DNA of 36,110 nt from assembly GCA_025056965.1 (NCBI GenBank), contig JANWVF010000162.1, forward strand, positions 1 through 36,110, written 5' to 3'. The stretch is from Thermoflexales bacterium. Lineage in GTDB: Bacteria; Chloroflexota; Anaerolineae; J036; Brachytrichaceae. The notes under the pieces were generated by a model, which did no database searches, had not been told where the DNA came from, and saw nothing but the letters and a program-made list of their open reading frames with translations. A program made the translations under genes and the position numbers. Positions 16,653 to 25,450 of the stretch are shown piece after piece (the stretch's first letter is position 1; the number at the start of each line of letters is the position of its first letter).

Positions 16653-17516
16653 ATGGACGATCTACGACAGCGCACACGCAGCAAGCTAATCCAAAACGCG
16701 ATTTTTAGCCCGCTGAGCGCGCTGATCATCGCCGCCGCGATCATCCTAGTTGGGATCGGCATCCCGATCCCGGTCCTCGGCCAGCCGCCGTTTAATCTGT
16801 CGCCCGTCTGGTGGCTGGCCGGGCTACTGCCGCTCTGGCTGGCAGTGATCGGCGCGAGGGTCGCCAGCCGGCAAGCAGGCGAGCAAGCCGTGTCGCAGGC
16901 GCTGCGTGAGGAATTCGACCTCAACCGCATTCGCAACCCCAGCCTGCGCATGAACGTCAAGCAAGCCATCGCCTACCGCGAGCGGATTGACAAGGCAGTG
17001 GAGCGCTTCACGGACTCGGCCATGCAGCATCGCATGCAGGATGTGGCCAACCAGGTAGAGGAGTGGGTGCGCAACATCTACGCGCTGGCCAGTCGGTTAG
17101 ACGCCTTTCAGAACGACGAGATCATCCACAGAGATTTGAGCGAAGTGCCGAAGTCCATCGAGCGCCTCAAACAGCGCGCGCTGCAAGAGCGGGACGAGGC
17201 CATCCGGCGCGAGCTGGACGAGACCATCAGCCGCCGACAAGCGCAATACAACAACTTGTTGAAGCTGGAAACGGCGATGGATCGCGCCGACCTGCAGCTA
17301 GAGAACACGCTCACGGCGCTCGGCACCGTGTACTCGCAAATGTTGTTGTTGGATGCGCGAGACGTGGACAGCAGCAAAGCTCAACGCCTGCGCGAGAGCA
17401 TCGCTGCGCAGGTGAACTCGCTGCACGACGTGCTCGTCTCAATGGACGAGATGTACGATAGCAGCCACGAGCATATCAGCCGCAGCCGCACCAATATGAG
17501 CAGCGAGGCGCGTTAA
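16653..17516 (+). CDS. Two-TM coiled-coil protein in the PspA cassette
   Basis: A 287-residue protein of unknown function. A short charged N-terminus (1-17) precedes two membrane helices, at about 19-43 (PLSALIIAAAIILVGIG) and 50-70 (SPVWWLAGLLPLWLAVIGA), joined by a short Pro-rich loop. The remaining 215 residues are polar helix with repeated Arg/Glu heptads, probably a cytoplasmic coiled coil. This topology (membrane hairpin plus long coiled coil) would suit a membrane anchor for PspA oligomers, but that is inference from gene order only. It begins 19 bp after pspA and is followed by nfeD after 113 bp. Confidence 0.82.
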   Translation: MDDLRQRTRSKLIQNAIFSPLSALIIAAAIILVGIGIPIPVLGQPPFNLSPVWWLAGLLPLWLAVIGARVASRQAGEQAVSQALREEFDLNRIRNPSLRMNVKQAIAYRERIDKAVERFTDSAMQHRMQDVANQVEEWVRNIYALASRLDAFQNDEIIHRDLSEVPKSIERLKQRALQERDEAIRRELDETISRRQAQYNNLLKLETAMDRADLQLENTLTALGTVYSQMLLLDARDVDSSKAQRLRESIAAQVNSLHDVLVSMDEMYDSSHEHISRSRTNMSSEAR

Positions 17517-17629
17517 TACATGCCTCATGCCTGCTTTAACCGTCTGCGATAGATTCGGAGTTCAGCGGGTGTGGCAGCCGACCCGAGAAAAGCCGCATCC
17601 GCTGACATACGCGGCGAGGTGGAGTAACT

Positions 17630-18289
17630 ATGGACATCGGTCAAGCTGTTTTTGACGTCATCTCCAACCCCAACGTCGCATACGCCTTGCTCGTGCTGGG
17701 CCTGCTCACCCTGGTCATGGCTTTCACCATACCCGGCACCGGGCTGTTGGAGATAGGCGCCGGCCTGTGCCTGCTGCTGGCGTTGATCGGCCTGTCCCGC
17801 TTGCCGGTGAACGTCGCCGGTCTGCTGCTCATCCTCGTTGGGATCGGCCTCTTCATCGCCGATATTCAAATCCAAAGCGGCTTGGTAGCGCTCGGCGGGG
17901 CCGTGATCCTCGGTATCGGGTCGCTCTTCTTGTTCCGCCCGGACGAACAAGCCTTCGCCGTCTCGTGGTGGCTGATCCTCTTGACCTCAGGCGGGTCGGC
18001 GATCTTCTTCGGCTTTGGGCTGAACCGTGCCCTGCGCGCCATGCAGCGGCGACCGGTCATCTCGCAGGACAACATCTTGGGCGCGCATGGGGTGATCAAG
18101 TCCCCCATCACGCCGGAGTCGAACTTCATCGGCACGGCTCAGGTGGCCGGCGAGCTGTGGACGGTCAAATCGGATGAGCCGATGAGCGAGGGCACGCCCA
18201 TCGTCGTCGTTCAGGTCGAAGGGCTGACGCTCTTCGTGCGTGCGCTGGCGCATCCGCCGGCGAAAACTCAAGAGATACGAACATCATAA
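17630..18289 (+). CDS. NfeD-family membrane protein
   Basis: A 219-residue protein with four or five membrane helices (about 17-35, 38-55, 60-80, 84-102, 118-138) and a C-terminal soluble domain of the NfeD OB-fold type: GAHGVIKSPITPESNFIGTAQVAGELWTVKS (residues about 152-182, in parts) and GTPIVVVQVEGLTLFV. NfeD proteins pair with SPFH proteins and are thought to organise membrane microdomains. The N-terminal ClpP-like protease of long NfeD forms is missing, so this is the short form. GGTGGAG about 6 nt upstream supports the ATG. The slipin gene follows after 14 bp. Confidence 0.9.
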   Translation: MDIGQAVFDVISNPNVAYALLVLGLLTLVMAFTIPGTGLLEIGAGLCLLLALIGLSRLPVNVAGLLLILVGIGLFIADIQIQSGLVALGGAVILGIGSLFLFRPDEQAFAVSWWLILLTSGGSAIFFGFGLNRALRAMQRRPVISQDNILGAHGVIKSPITPESNFIGTAQVAGELWTVKSDEPMSEGTPIVVVQVEGLTLFVRALAHPPAKTQEIRTS

Positions 18290-18303
18290 GGAGGAGATGA
18301 CAC

Positions 18304-19248
18304 ATGGGAGGTTTGACTACGCTGATCGTGGTCAGCTTAATCGTGCTGGTCGCGCTGTTCATCTTGGGAGGCTTCTTGCGCTCATTCATCCTGATCGCCA
18401 GGGAATATGAGCGATTCGTCGTCTTCCGACTGGGCCGATCCATCGGCGCCAAGGGGCCGGGCTTGGTTATCCTCATCCCCTTGCTTGACACGGCGACCAA
18501 GGTAGACCTGCGCGAGCAGTTCATGGAAGTGCCGCAGCAGACGGCGATCACCAAAGACAACGCGCCGATCTCGGTGGACTTCCTTACCTACTGGAAGGTG
18601 TCCGATCCCGAGCGCAGCGTGTTGCAGGTGGGCAACTTCGCGGCAGCCTCGCAGGGTATCGCCACCACCACGCTGCGCGCCGTCATCGGCGACATCACCC
18701 TGGACGACGTGTTGGCGCAGCGCGAGCGCATTAACCAGACCTTGCGCAGCAAGCTCGATGAGGTGACCGAACGCTGGGGAGTGAAGATCACCGCCGTGGA
18801 GATCCGCGAGATCATCCCGCCGCGCGACGTGCAAGAGGCGATGAACCGCCAGATGAGCGCCGAGCGCACCCGCCGCGCGCTAGTGACCGAGGCAGAAGGC
18901 AAGCGCCAAGCGGCCATCACTTTGGCCGAGGGCGAGAAGACTTCGGCCATCTTGCGCGCAGAAGGCTCTAAGCAGGCAGCCATCCTGGAAGCTGAAGGCC
19001 AAAAGATGGCTCAAGCGTTGCGCGCCGAGGGTTTCGCAACGGCGCTGAACGCGATCTTCGAGGCAGCCCGGAAGGTGGATACCAACACGATGCTCATTCA
19101 GTATCTGGAGGCGCTCAAGGAGATCGGCGCCAGCCCATCCACGAAGTACATCTTCCCGATGGAGTTCACCGGTCTGGTCAAGCCGTTAGGGGAGATGATG
19201 GCGAACGGCAGAGGCGCGCGAGATGACGCACGGCCGCCTGCCGCGTAA
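18304..19248 (+). CDS. Slipin / stomatin-like SPFH protein
   Basis: A 314-residue member of the stomatin (slipin) branch of SPFH proteins, which form ring-like scaffolds on membranes. The N-terminal membrane segment is at about 6-30. The SPFH domain (about 33-190) includes YERFVVFRLGRSIGAKGPGL, VDLREQ, TKDNAPISVD and IREIIPPRDVQEAMNRQMSAER. A long Ala/Glu-rich coiled coil (195-250) has EAEGKRQAA/LAEGEKTSA/RAEGSKQAA/EAEGQKMAQ repeats. A strong AAGGAGGAG ribosome binding site precedes the ATG. The last gene of the PspA-NfeD-slipin cassette; NfeD 14 bp upstream is its usual partner. Confidence 0.94.
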   Translation: MGGLTTLIVVSLIVLVALFILGGFLRSFILIAREYERFVVFRLGRSIGAKGPGLVILIPLLDTATKVDLREQFMEVPQQTAITKDNAPISVDFLTYWKVSDPERSVLQVGNFAAASQGIATTTLRAVIGDITLDDVLAQRERINQTLRSKLDEVTERWGVKITAVEIREIIPPRDVQEAMNRQMSAERTRRALVTEAEGKRQAAITLAEGEKTSAILRAEGSKQAAILEAEGQKMAQALRAEGFATALNAIFEAARKVDTNTMLIQYLEALKEIGASPSTKYIFPMEFTGLVKPLGEMMANGRGARDDARPPAA

Positions 19249-19267
19249 GCATCACATAGCACCTCAG

Positions 19268-19293
19268 CCGGCGCGGGGTCAGCCCTGCGCCGG
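19268..19293. terminator. Hairpin terminator between slipin gene and purK
   Basis: CCGGCGC (19268-19274) pairs with GCGCCGG (19287-19293), and an inner GGG/CCC extends the stem around the loop TCAG. It sits in the 50-bp gap of two convergent genes. The T-runs are weak (TCTTGCT on the plus side). Confidence 0.6.
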
Positions 19294-19298
19294 TCTTG

Positions 19299-20438
19299 CT
19301 ATAGGAACCACGCCGACGCGCTCATCAAGTCACCGGCCGCCATGCGCGCGATGCGTTCGGCTTCCGACGGCGAGTCATGCACGGCAGTGACGTGCCCCAT
19401 CTCATAGCCCTTGCGACACTCGCGCTTGCCGTACCAGTGCAGGTGCGCACCGCGATACGATAGCGCCCGCGCGAAGTCGCGCGGCTTGGGCATCTCGTCG
19501 CGCACGCCTAGACAGTTCACCATCACCGCGGCTTGCTTGACCATGTCCGGCCAGCCCAAAGGCAGCCCCAACACGGCGCGGACGTGGTTCTCGAATTGCG
19601 ACGTCAGGCAAGCCTCGATGGTGTAATGGCCGCTGTTGTGGACTCGCGGCGCCACCTCGTTGACCAGCAGCCGACCATCGGGCAACTCGAACATCTCGAT
19701 CCCAAACGCCCCGACGCCGTCCACCGCCTCCACCACGGCTCGGCCGATCTCTTTAGCCGGATGGTCGAAGCCGCTGCGATGGGCGCGCACCACGTGGCAT
19801 ATGTGGTCAAGCCGCAGCATCTCGGTCGCCGGATAGGTGACGATGCGCCCGTCCTGCCCGCGCACGACGATGATCGCCAGCTCGCGCTTGAAGTGGACGA
19901 ATCGCTCAACCATCAGCGCGCGGCCAGTAGCGGACAACTTATCCCATGCCGCCTGCGCTTCGGACTCACGGTTGATCTGGGCGTTGCTGTAGCCGTCGTA
20001 GCCAGGCGTGCGGGTCTTGAGCACGAGCGGATAGCCATGCTGCGCAGCGAAGGCCTGCACCTCTGAGAGCGAGTCAACGGCCGCATATTCCGTCGTGGGC
20101 AAGCCGGCCGCATTCAGCGTCTGTTTCTGGGTGAATTTGTCTTGCACCAACGCCAGGGTGCGCGAGCCGGGCAGTACGCGTCGGCCACGCTGCTCGATGA
20201 ACGCGATCAGCTCGGCCGGCACGAATTCGCTCTCCATGGTGATCGCGTCCACGGCGTCGGCGAAATCGGCAAGCGTCTCGCGGTCGCGCCACGAGCCGGT
20301 TACGCCGAACGAAGTCACCTGCATCGCCGGGCTAAGCTCATCTTCGTCGAGGATGGCGACGTTCACACCGATGCGCTGCCCCGCTTGCGCGAGCATGCGC
20401 GCTAGTTGCCCGCCGCCGAGGATACCTAGCGTTGTCAT
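19299..20438 (-). CDS. purK: N5-carboxyaminoimidazole ribonucleotide synthase (PurK)
   Basis: A 379-residue ATP-grasp enzyme that carboxylates AIR to N5-CAIR in purine synthesis. LGILGGGQLARML at residues 3-15 is the N-terminal signature, LKTRTPGYDGYSN carries the ATP-loop Lys, and NEVAPRVHNSGHYTIEA is the metal-binding ATP-grasp signature. The length is normal. PurE, which normally lies next to purK and uses its product, is not adjacent here. GGTGAAGGA lies just before the ATG. Divergent from the cinA-type gene. Confidence 0.95.
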   Translation of the reverse strand: MTTLGILGGGQLARMLAQAGQRIGVNVAILDEDELSPAMQVTSFGVTGSWRDRETLADFADAVDAITMESEFVPAELIAFIEQRGRRVLPGSRTLALVQDKFTQKQTLNAAGLPTTEYAAVDSLSEVQAFAAQHGYPLVLKTRTPGYDGYSNAQINRESEAQAAWDKLSATGRALMVERFVHFKRELAIIVVRGQDGRIVTYPATEMLRLDHICHVVRAHRSGFDHPAKEIGRAVVEAVDGVGAFGIEMFELPDGRLLVNEVAPRVHNSGHYTIEACLTSQFENHVRAVLGLPLGWPDMVKQAAVMVNCLGVRDEMPKPRDFARALSYRGAHLHWYGKRECRKGYEMGHVTAVHDSPSEAERIARMAAGDLMSASAWFL

Positions 20439-20517
20439 CGTCCTTCACCGAAGCGAAGCGGCGCAAATGATACCTCTGGTCACCCTTCACCTTGCCATCT
20501 TTCATCGTCACCCGTCA

Positions 20518-20523
20518 TACAAT
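20518..20523 (+). promoter_or_regulatory. -10 box before the cinA-type gene
   Basis: TACAAT ends 9 nt before the ATG at 20533, predicting a leader of only a few nucleotides. No Shine-Dalgarno sequence and no clear -35 box at normal spacing. Confidence 0.4.
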
Positions 20524-20532
20524 CGGTAGCCG

Positions 20533-21384
20533 ATGATCTTCAGCAACCTGCGCACCGTCGAAATCTTCGCCATCGGCAACGAACTTCTTGTCGGGCAGGT
20601 GCTCGACACGAACACTCACTGGCTCATCCGCATGGTCACCGGCGTCGGCGCGCGCGTCACGCGGGCGGCCATGATCCGCGACGATTACGACCACATCGGC
20701 GACGAGATTCACGCCGCGCTGCGGCGCGGCCCGCGCCTGATCCTGACCACCGGCGGCCTTGGTCCGACCGAGGACGATCTCACCCTGCGCGCCATCGCTC
20801 GCGCCCTGAATCTGCCGATGCACCTGCACCCCGAGGCGCTGGAGATGGTGCGCCGGCGCTACGCCTACTTGGCTACGGTGCGCCCGAACTTCAGCGCCGA
20901 GCTGAACGACGCACGGCGCAAGATGGCTTTCTTCCCCGAAGGCGCGACGCCGGTCGCCAATCCCAACGGCGCGGCGCCGGCCATGGTGCTCGATACACGA
21001 TCGGAACACCCTGATGGTGTGACGACCATCGTCTCGCTGCCCGGCGTGCCCGACGAGATGAAGACGATCTTCACCACCACGCTGCAACCGGTGCTCGCGC
21101 GCACCATCGGCGCCGGCGGCTATATCGAGCGCACCATCGTGTTGGACAAAGGGGATGAATCGCGCATCGCCGCGCTGCTCAGGGACGTGCAGGCGCATCA
21201 TCCGACCGTGTATGTGAAGTCGCGCGGCCAGATGCTGGAAGACGGCCTGCATCTCACTGTAGTGCTCTCCGTCAGCGGCAGCGATCTGCTTGCGATTCGC
21301 GAGGAGGTGCGACGCACCGAGGAGGAAGCCATCCTCGGCTTGAGGCAACTGGGATACACCGTTGTGCGCGTGCTGGAATCATAG
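20533..21384 (+). CDS. CinA-type molybdopterin-binding domain protein
   Basis: A 283-residue protein with the N-terminal (MoaB/MogA-like) domain of CinA: EIFAIGNELLVGQVLDTNTHWL at about 10-31 (read in two parts), the nucleotide-binding TTGGLGPTEDDLT at 73-85, AMVLDT and the LPGVPDEMKTIF segment at 173-184. In complete CinA proteins an NMN amidohydrolase (PncC) domain follows at about 400 residues; it is absent here, so this protein would act as an ADP-ribose/NADH-pyrophosphatase-like or molybdopterin-binding module only. The segment after about 200 is the linker domain typical of CinA. Start as given by the -10 box 9 nt upstream. Confidence 0.87.
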   Translation: MIFSNLRTVEIFAIGNELLVGQVLDTNTHWLIRMVTGVGARVTRAAMIRDDYDHIGDEIHAALRRGPRLILTTGGLGPTEDDLTLRAIARALNLPMHLHPEALEMVRRRYAYLATVRPNFSAELNDARRKMAFFPEGATPVANPNGAAPAMVLDTRSEHPDGVTTIVSLPGVPDEMKTIFTTTLQPVLARTIGAGGYIERTIVLDKGDESRIAALLRDVQAHHPTVYVKSRGQMLEDGLHLTVVLSVSGSDLLAIREEVRRTEEEAILGLRQLGYTVVRVLES

Positions 21385-21419
21385 GCACGGGCACAGGCCG
21401 CGCGGGAGCGTTCCGCTGC

Positions 21420-21425
21420 TACAAT
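21420..21425 (+). promoter_or_regulatory. Candidate -10 box of the sucC-his block
   Basis: TACAAT lies 34 nt upstream of the sucC ATG. No convincing -35 box is seen. It is the only candidate promoter before a long run of closely packed genes (sucC, hisG, hisC, hisB and on). Confidence 0.35.
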
Positions 21426-21459
21426 CCTTTTCCGCTAATCTCGACGAGACGGACGCATC

Positions 21460-22611
21460 ATGAAACTCCACGAATACCAATCCAAGCAGATCTTCAGCCG
21501 GTTTGGCATTCCGGTGCCGCAGGGCATCGTCGCCGAGAATGCGACCGAGGCGCGCAACGCGGCGCGCGAGATCGGCCTGCCGGTTGTCATTAAGGCGCAG
21601 GTGCTGGTGGGCGGGCGCGGCAAGGCCGGCGGCGTCAAGGTCGCCCGCACGCTTGAAGAAGTTGAGGAGAAGGCGGAGCAAATCCTCGCCCTGAACATCA
21701 AAGGGTTGCCGGTACGCAAGGTGCTGGTGGATCCGGCTGCCGACATCGAGAGCGAAATTTACCTGGGGGTGGTGATAGACCGCGCGCGCCGCCGCGCCGT
21801 GTTGATGGCCAGCGCCGCCGGCGGCGTAGACATCGAGGAAGTCGCCGCCACTGCGCCAAACAAAATCGTCCGCGTAGCGATTGATCCGTTCATCGGTCTG
21901 CCCGACTACCTGGCGCGCGACGTGGCAGTCGCCATCAGCTTGCCCCGCGAGCATTGGGGCGACTTCGTCAAGATTGCCAAGGGGCTGGCCGCGGCCTTCG
22001 TCGCCAACGATGCCTCGCTGGCCGAGATCAACCCTCTGGCCATCGTCGGCACGGACGGGGGGAAGAAGCTGCTGGCGCTGGACGGCAAGATGGTGATTGA
22101 CGACAACGCTCTCTTTCGCCATCCCGAGTTAGCGGCCATGCGCGACCCCGACGAAGAGAGCGAAGCCGAGCGCAAAGCGCGCAACGCCGACCTCAGCTTC
22201 GTCTCGCTCGACGGCGACATCGGCTGCCTGGTCAACGGCGCGGGCTTGGCCATGGCGACGCTCGACATCATCCAACATTTCGGCGGCAGGCCGGCCAACT
22301 TCCTGGACGTGGCCGGCGGAGCGCGCGCCGACAAAGTTGCCGCCGCCTTGCGCATCGTGCTTTCCGACCCTAAGGTCAAAGTAGTGATGTTCAACATCTT
22401 CGGCGGCATCACCCGCTGCGACGAAGTCGCGCGCGGTATCGTCCAGGCTATGGAAGAGGTGAAACCTAAAGTGCCGATGGTGGCGCGCATCACCGGCACG
22501 AACAAAGAGGAAGGCGATCGAATCTTGGCCAGCGCCAACCTGATCACGGCCAACAGCGCCGCTGAAGCCGCACAGAAGGCCGTCGAGTTGGCGCGCATGC
22601 ATGGAATTTGA
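21460..22611 (+). CDS. sucC: Succinyl-CoA ligase [ADP-forming] subunit beta
   Basis: A 383-residue ATP-grasp subunit of the TCA-cycle enzyme that makes succinate and ATP from succinyl-CoA. [22 protein letters not shown] at the N-terminus (read in two parts), [14 protein letters not shown] at about 48-61, [10 protein letters not shown] near 188-197 and the C-terminal [18 protein letters not shown] are family signatures. The length is normal. The alpha subunit gene sucD, its usual neighbour, does not follow; instead the stop overlaps the hisG start (TGATG at 22609), so it is translationally coupled to histidine synthesis. The ligand partner must be encoded elsewhere. Confidence 0.96.
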   Translation: MKLHEYQSKQIFSRFGIPVPQGIVAENATEARNAAREIGLPVVIKAQVLVGGRGKAGGVKVARTLEEVEEKAEQILALNIKGLPVRKVLVDPAADIESEIYLGVVIDRARRRAVLMASAAGGVDIEEVAATAPNKIVRVAIDPFIGLPDYLARDVAVAISLPREHWGDFVKIAKGLAAAFVANDASLAEINPLAIVGTDGGKKLLALDGKMVIDDNALFRHPELAAMRDPDEESEAERKARNADLSFVSLDGDIGCLVNGAGLAMATLDIIQHFGGRPANFLDVAGGARADKVAAALRIVLSDPKVKVVMFNIFGGITRCDEVARGIVQAMEEVKPKVPMVARITGTNKEEGDRILASANLITANSAAEAAQKAVELARMHGI

Positions 22612-23627
22612 TGCGTGACGATATTCGCCTGGCCCTGCCCTCCAAGGGCCGGTTGCAACAACCCACCCTGGATTTTCTGGCCCGTTGCGGCTTCGACGTG
22701 AAGCAAGCCGTGACGCGCAGTTATATCGGCCACATCCCGGCCCTGCCGCGGGTGACCGTGCTCTTCCAGCGCCCGCGCGACATCGTGGTGAGCGTGGCGG
22801 GCGGCGGCGTGGACTTCGGCATCACCGGATACGACGTGATCGCGGACGCGAACGCCGGCGACGCGCTGCACGTCCTACACGATGCGCTCGGCTTCGGCAA
22901 GTGCCGCGTCGTCATCGCCGTGCCGGAATCCTGGGAGCATGTGCGCACGATGGCCGACCTGGCCGCGCATGCGCGCACCATGGCGCACCCGCTGCGCGTG
23001 GTAACCAAGTATCATCACCTCACGCGCGAGTTCTTGGACAGGCATAACGTCGCGCCTTACGCGCTGATTGACGCCGAGGGATCGCTCGAAGTCGTGCCGG
23101 AGATCGGCTATGCCGACATCATCGTGGACGTCGCTGAGACCGGCGCGACGCTCCAGCAGAATCGCCTTCGCGTCATTGAGGACGGCATCATCCTGCATTC
23201 GCAGGCCAGCCTGGTGGCCAACCGTAATGCCCTTAAGCGATCGGAGGTGATGGCCGTGGCGATCGAGCTGCTGGAATACTTCGAGGCGCACCGACGTGCC
23301 GAGGGCTACTTTATGATCTGGGCCAACGTGCGCGGGCAGTCCCTGGAGGACGTCGGGCGCACCGTCACCTTATACACGACCCTGGGGGGTCTGCAAGGGC
23401 CGACCATCGCGCCGATCTATCCCAATCCGCACAGCGCCGCCGCTAACCCGGGCGCCCACTGGTTCGCCGTGAACATCGTCGTCGGACGCAGTGAGTTAAC
23501 CGACGCGATCGAACAATTGCGCGCGATCGGCGGTAGCGGCGTCGTCGTCACGCCCACCACCTACATCTTTGAGGAACAGCCCGGTCGCGTCGCGGCCTTG
23601 CGCGCATTTTGCCGATCGCTCAAGTGA
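22611..23627 (+). CDS. hisG: ATP phosphoribosyltransferase (HisG, long form)
   Basis: A 338-residue enzyme for the first step of histidine synthesis (PRPP + ATP to phosphoribosyl-ATP). LALPSKGRL at residues 6-14 opens the catalytic part, and the PRPP-binding segment ADIIVDVAETGATL is at about 166-179. The last third is the C-terminal regulatory domain of the long (histidine-inhibited) form, so no HisZ subunit is needed. Start ATG 22611 overlaps the sucC stop; a TTG at 22608 is in frame but less likely. hisC follows within 11 bp. Confidence 0.96.
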   Translation: MRDDIRLALPSKGRLQQPTLDFLARCGFDVKQAVTRSYIGHIPALPRVTVLFQRPRDIVVSVAGGGVDFGITGYDVIADANAGDALHVLHDALGFGKCRVVIAVPESWEHVRTMADLAAHARTMAHPLRVVTKYHHLTREFLDRHNVAPYALIDAEGSLEVVPEIGYADIIVDVAETGATLQQNRLRVIEDGIILHSQASLVANRNALKRSEVMAVAIELLEYFEAHRRAEGYFMIWANVRGQSLEDVGRTVTLYTTLGGLQGPTIAPIYPNPHSAAANPGAHWFAVNIVVGRSELTDAIEQLRAIGGSGVVVTPTTYIFEEQPGRVAALRAFCRSLK

Positions 23628-23637
23628 GTCATTCAAG

Positions 23638-24819
23638 ATGGGCAAGGCAGCCAATCTGGTTACACCGACGACCGGGACGATGAAGATGGATATCGAATCT
23701 CTGATCAATCCCCACCTTCGGGCGATGCAGCCCTATATGCCCATCGTCCCGTTCGAGGTGCTCTCGCGGCGGTTGGGCCGACGTCCCGAAGACATCGTTA
23801 AGCTGGACGCCAACGAGAACCCATACGGGCCGTCGCCGCGCGCGCTGGAGGCGCTTGCGCGCGCCGATTGCCTGCACATCTACCCCGATCCCGATCAGAC
23901 CGCCCTGCGCGAGGCCATCGGCGACTACATCGGCGTCTCGCCCGACCACATCTTATGTGGAGCCGGCGCGGACGAGGTGATAGACCTCATCGCCCGTGCC
24001 CTTGTACGGCCGGGCGATGCGATCGTTGACCTGCCGCCTACCTTTGGCATGTACCGCTGGGTGGCCGACGTAGTCAATGCGGCCTACATCGGCGTGCCTC
24101 GCCGCACGGACTTCTCAGTGGACGCACAGGCCGTAGCGGACGCGGTTAGCGCGATGCGCGATCGCACACCCAAGCTCCTTTTCATCGCCGACCCCAACAA
24201 TCCCGACGGCTCGACCATCTGCGACGAGCAACTGCGCGCGCTGCTCGCGCTGCCGGTCGTCGTCGTGCTGGACGAAGCCTACGTGGACTTCAGCGCGCGG
24301 CCCAGCCGGGTGAGCTGGGTGCCGCTCCACGACAACCTCATCGTGCTGCGCACGTTCAGCAAGCTGGCCGGCATGGCCGGTCTGCGCGTAGGCTACGGCG
24401 TCTTCCCGCGCGCGATCATCCGCCACCTGTGGAAGATCAAACAACCCTATACGCCCAACGTTGCCGGGACGATTGCCGCGATCGCCTCGCTGAACGACCG
24501 CGACTATCTGAGCGCGAATGTGCGCCGGCTGACCGAGGAGCGCCAACGCCTGCGCCTGGCGCTGGCGCGCTTCGGCTGGCTGCATATCTTCCCCAGCGAG
24601 GCCAACTTCGTGTTGTGCCGCGTGGCCGAGGATGCGCCACTGTGCGGCGGAGAGCCGGGCCGACCGGCGGCGCAGCGCCTGAAGCAGACCCTGGAGCAGC
24701 ACGGCGTGCTCGTGCGCTATTTTGACCGCGACGGCCTGCGCGACTGCATCCGCATCAGCGTCGGCCGCCCCGACCAGACCGACCGGCTCATCGCGGCGCT
24801 CGAAGCGGTGAGCAAATGA
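23638..24819 (+). CDS. hisC: Histidinol-phosphate aminotransferase (HisC)
   Basis: A 393-residue PLP enzyme that makes histidinol phosphate from imidazole acetol phosphate. KLDANENPYGPSP at 55-67 binds substrate, LFIADPNNPDGS at 181-192 and LDEAYVDF at 211-218 contact PLP, and Lys242 in RTFSKLAGMAGLRVGY is the Schiff-base Lys. Start choice is uncertain: 23638 gives a 15-residue lead before MKMDIES; the ATGs at 23680 and 23686 would give a normal HisC N-terminus. None has a clear ribosome binding site. hisB follows 3 bp after the stop. Confidence 0.93.
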   Translation: MGKAANLVTPTTGTMKMDIESLINPHLRAMQPYMPIVPFEVLSRRLGRRPEDIVKLDANENPYGPSPRALEALARADCLHIYPDPDQTALREAIGDYIGVSPDHILCGAGADEVIDLIARALVRPGDAIVDLPPTFGMYRWVADVVNAAYIGVPRRTDFSVDAQAVADAVSAMRDRTPKLLFIADPNNPDGSTICDEQLRALLALPVVVVLDEAYVDFSARPSRVSWVPLHDNLIVLRTFSKLAGMAGLRVGYGVFPRAIIRHLWKIKQPYTPNVAGTIAAIASLNDRDYLSANVRRLTEERQRLRLALARFGWLHIFPSEANFVLCRVAEDAPLCGGEPGRPAAQRLKQTLEQHGVLVRYFDRDGLRDCIRISVGRPDQTDRLIAALEAVSK

Positions 24820-24822
24820 CCT

Positions 24823-25410
24823 ATGGCAAGAATTGGCAGAATCCAACGCACGACGAACGAGACCGACGTTTCGGTCTACCTGGACCTCGACGGCAGCGGG
24901 CGCGCCGACATCCAGACCGGCATCGGCTTCTATGACCACATGCTTCACCACGTCGCGCACCATGGCCTGTTCGACCTCGCCGTGCGCGCCGTCGGCGACT
25001 TACACGTGGATGAGCACCACACCGTCGAAGACGTCGCCATCGCCCTCGGACAGGCGCTGAACGAGGCGCTGGGCGATCGCGCCGGCATCGTGCGCATGGC
25101 CGACGCCTGGGTGACGATGGACGAGGCGCTGGCCCAGGTGATCGTGGACTTGAGCGGTCGGCCGTATAGCGTCTTCCACGGCGCGTTCGCCGCGCCGAAG
25201 ATCGGCGGCTTGAGCACTACGCTCATCCCACATGCCTTCGACTCGATCGCTGTACACGGCCGTTTGAACGTGCATGCCCGCCTGCTCTATGGACGGGATG
25301 ATCATCACAAGGCCGAGGCGCTCTTCAAAGCGCTGGGCCGGGCGCTAGACGCCGCGACGCGCATTGACCCACGCCGAAGTGGCATCCCTTCGACGAAGGG
25401 CATGCTATAG
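24823..25410 (+). CDS. hisB: Imidazoleglycerol-phosphate dehydratase (HisB)
   Basis: A 195-residue monofunctional dehydratase (sixth step of the pathway), metal-dependent. The two His-rich Mn-binding motifs are DHMLHH at 38-43 and DEHHTVED at 63-70; the second set is at DDHHKAEA (159-166). The phosphatase domain of the bifunctional enterobacterial HisB is absent, so a separate histidinol-phosphatase is needed. It starts 3 bp after hisC. Confidence 0.97.
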   Translation: MARIGRIQRTTNETDVSVYLDLDGSGRADIQTGIGFYDHMLHHVAHHGLFDLAVRAVGDLHVDEHHTVEDVAIALGQALNEALGDRAGIVRMADAWVTMDEALAQVIVDLSGRPYSVFHGAFAAPKIGGLSTTLIPHAFDSIAVHGRLNVHARLLYGRDDHHKAEALFKALGRALDAATRIDPRRSGIPSTKGML

Positions 25411-25450
25411 GAGGGTGGCGACGACGCTGCACGCAAGCCCCTGTCTCGCT

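Noticed and set aside
20515-21348. 277-residue minus-strand ORF opposite the cinA-type gene
   Set aside because: Shadow of a well-supported gene, with His/Gln/Arg-biased composition and no motif.
21906-22871. 321-residue minus-strand ORF over sucC/hisG
   Set aside because: Ser/Ala-rich antisense shadow spanning two real genes with no domain pattern.
24115-24963. 282-residue minus-strand ORF over hisC/hisB
   Set aside because: Same reason: antisense shadow of two clear genes.
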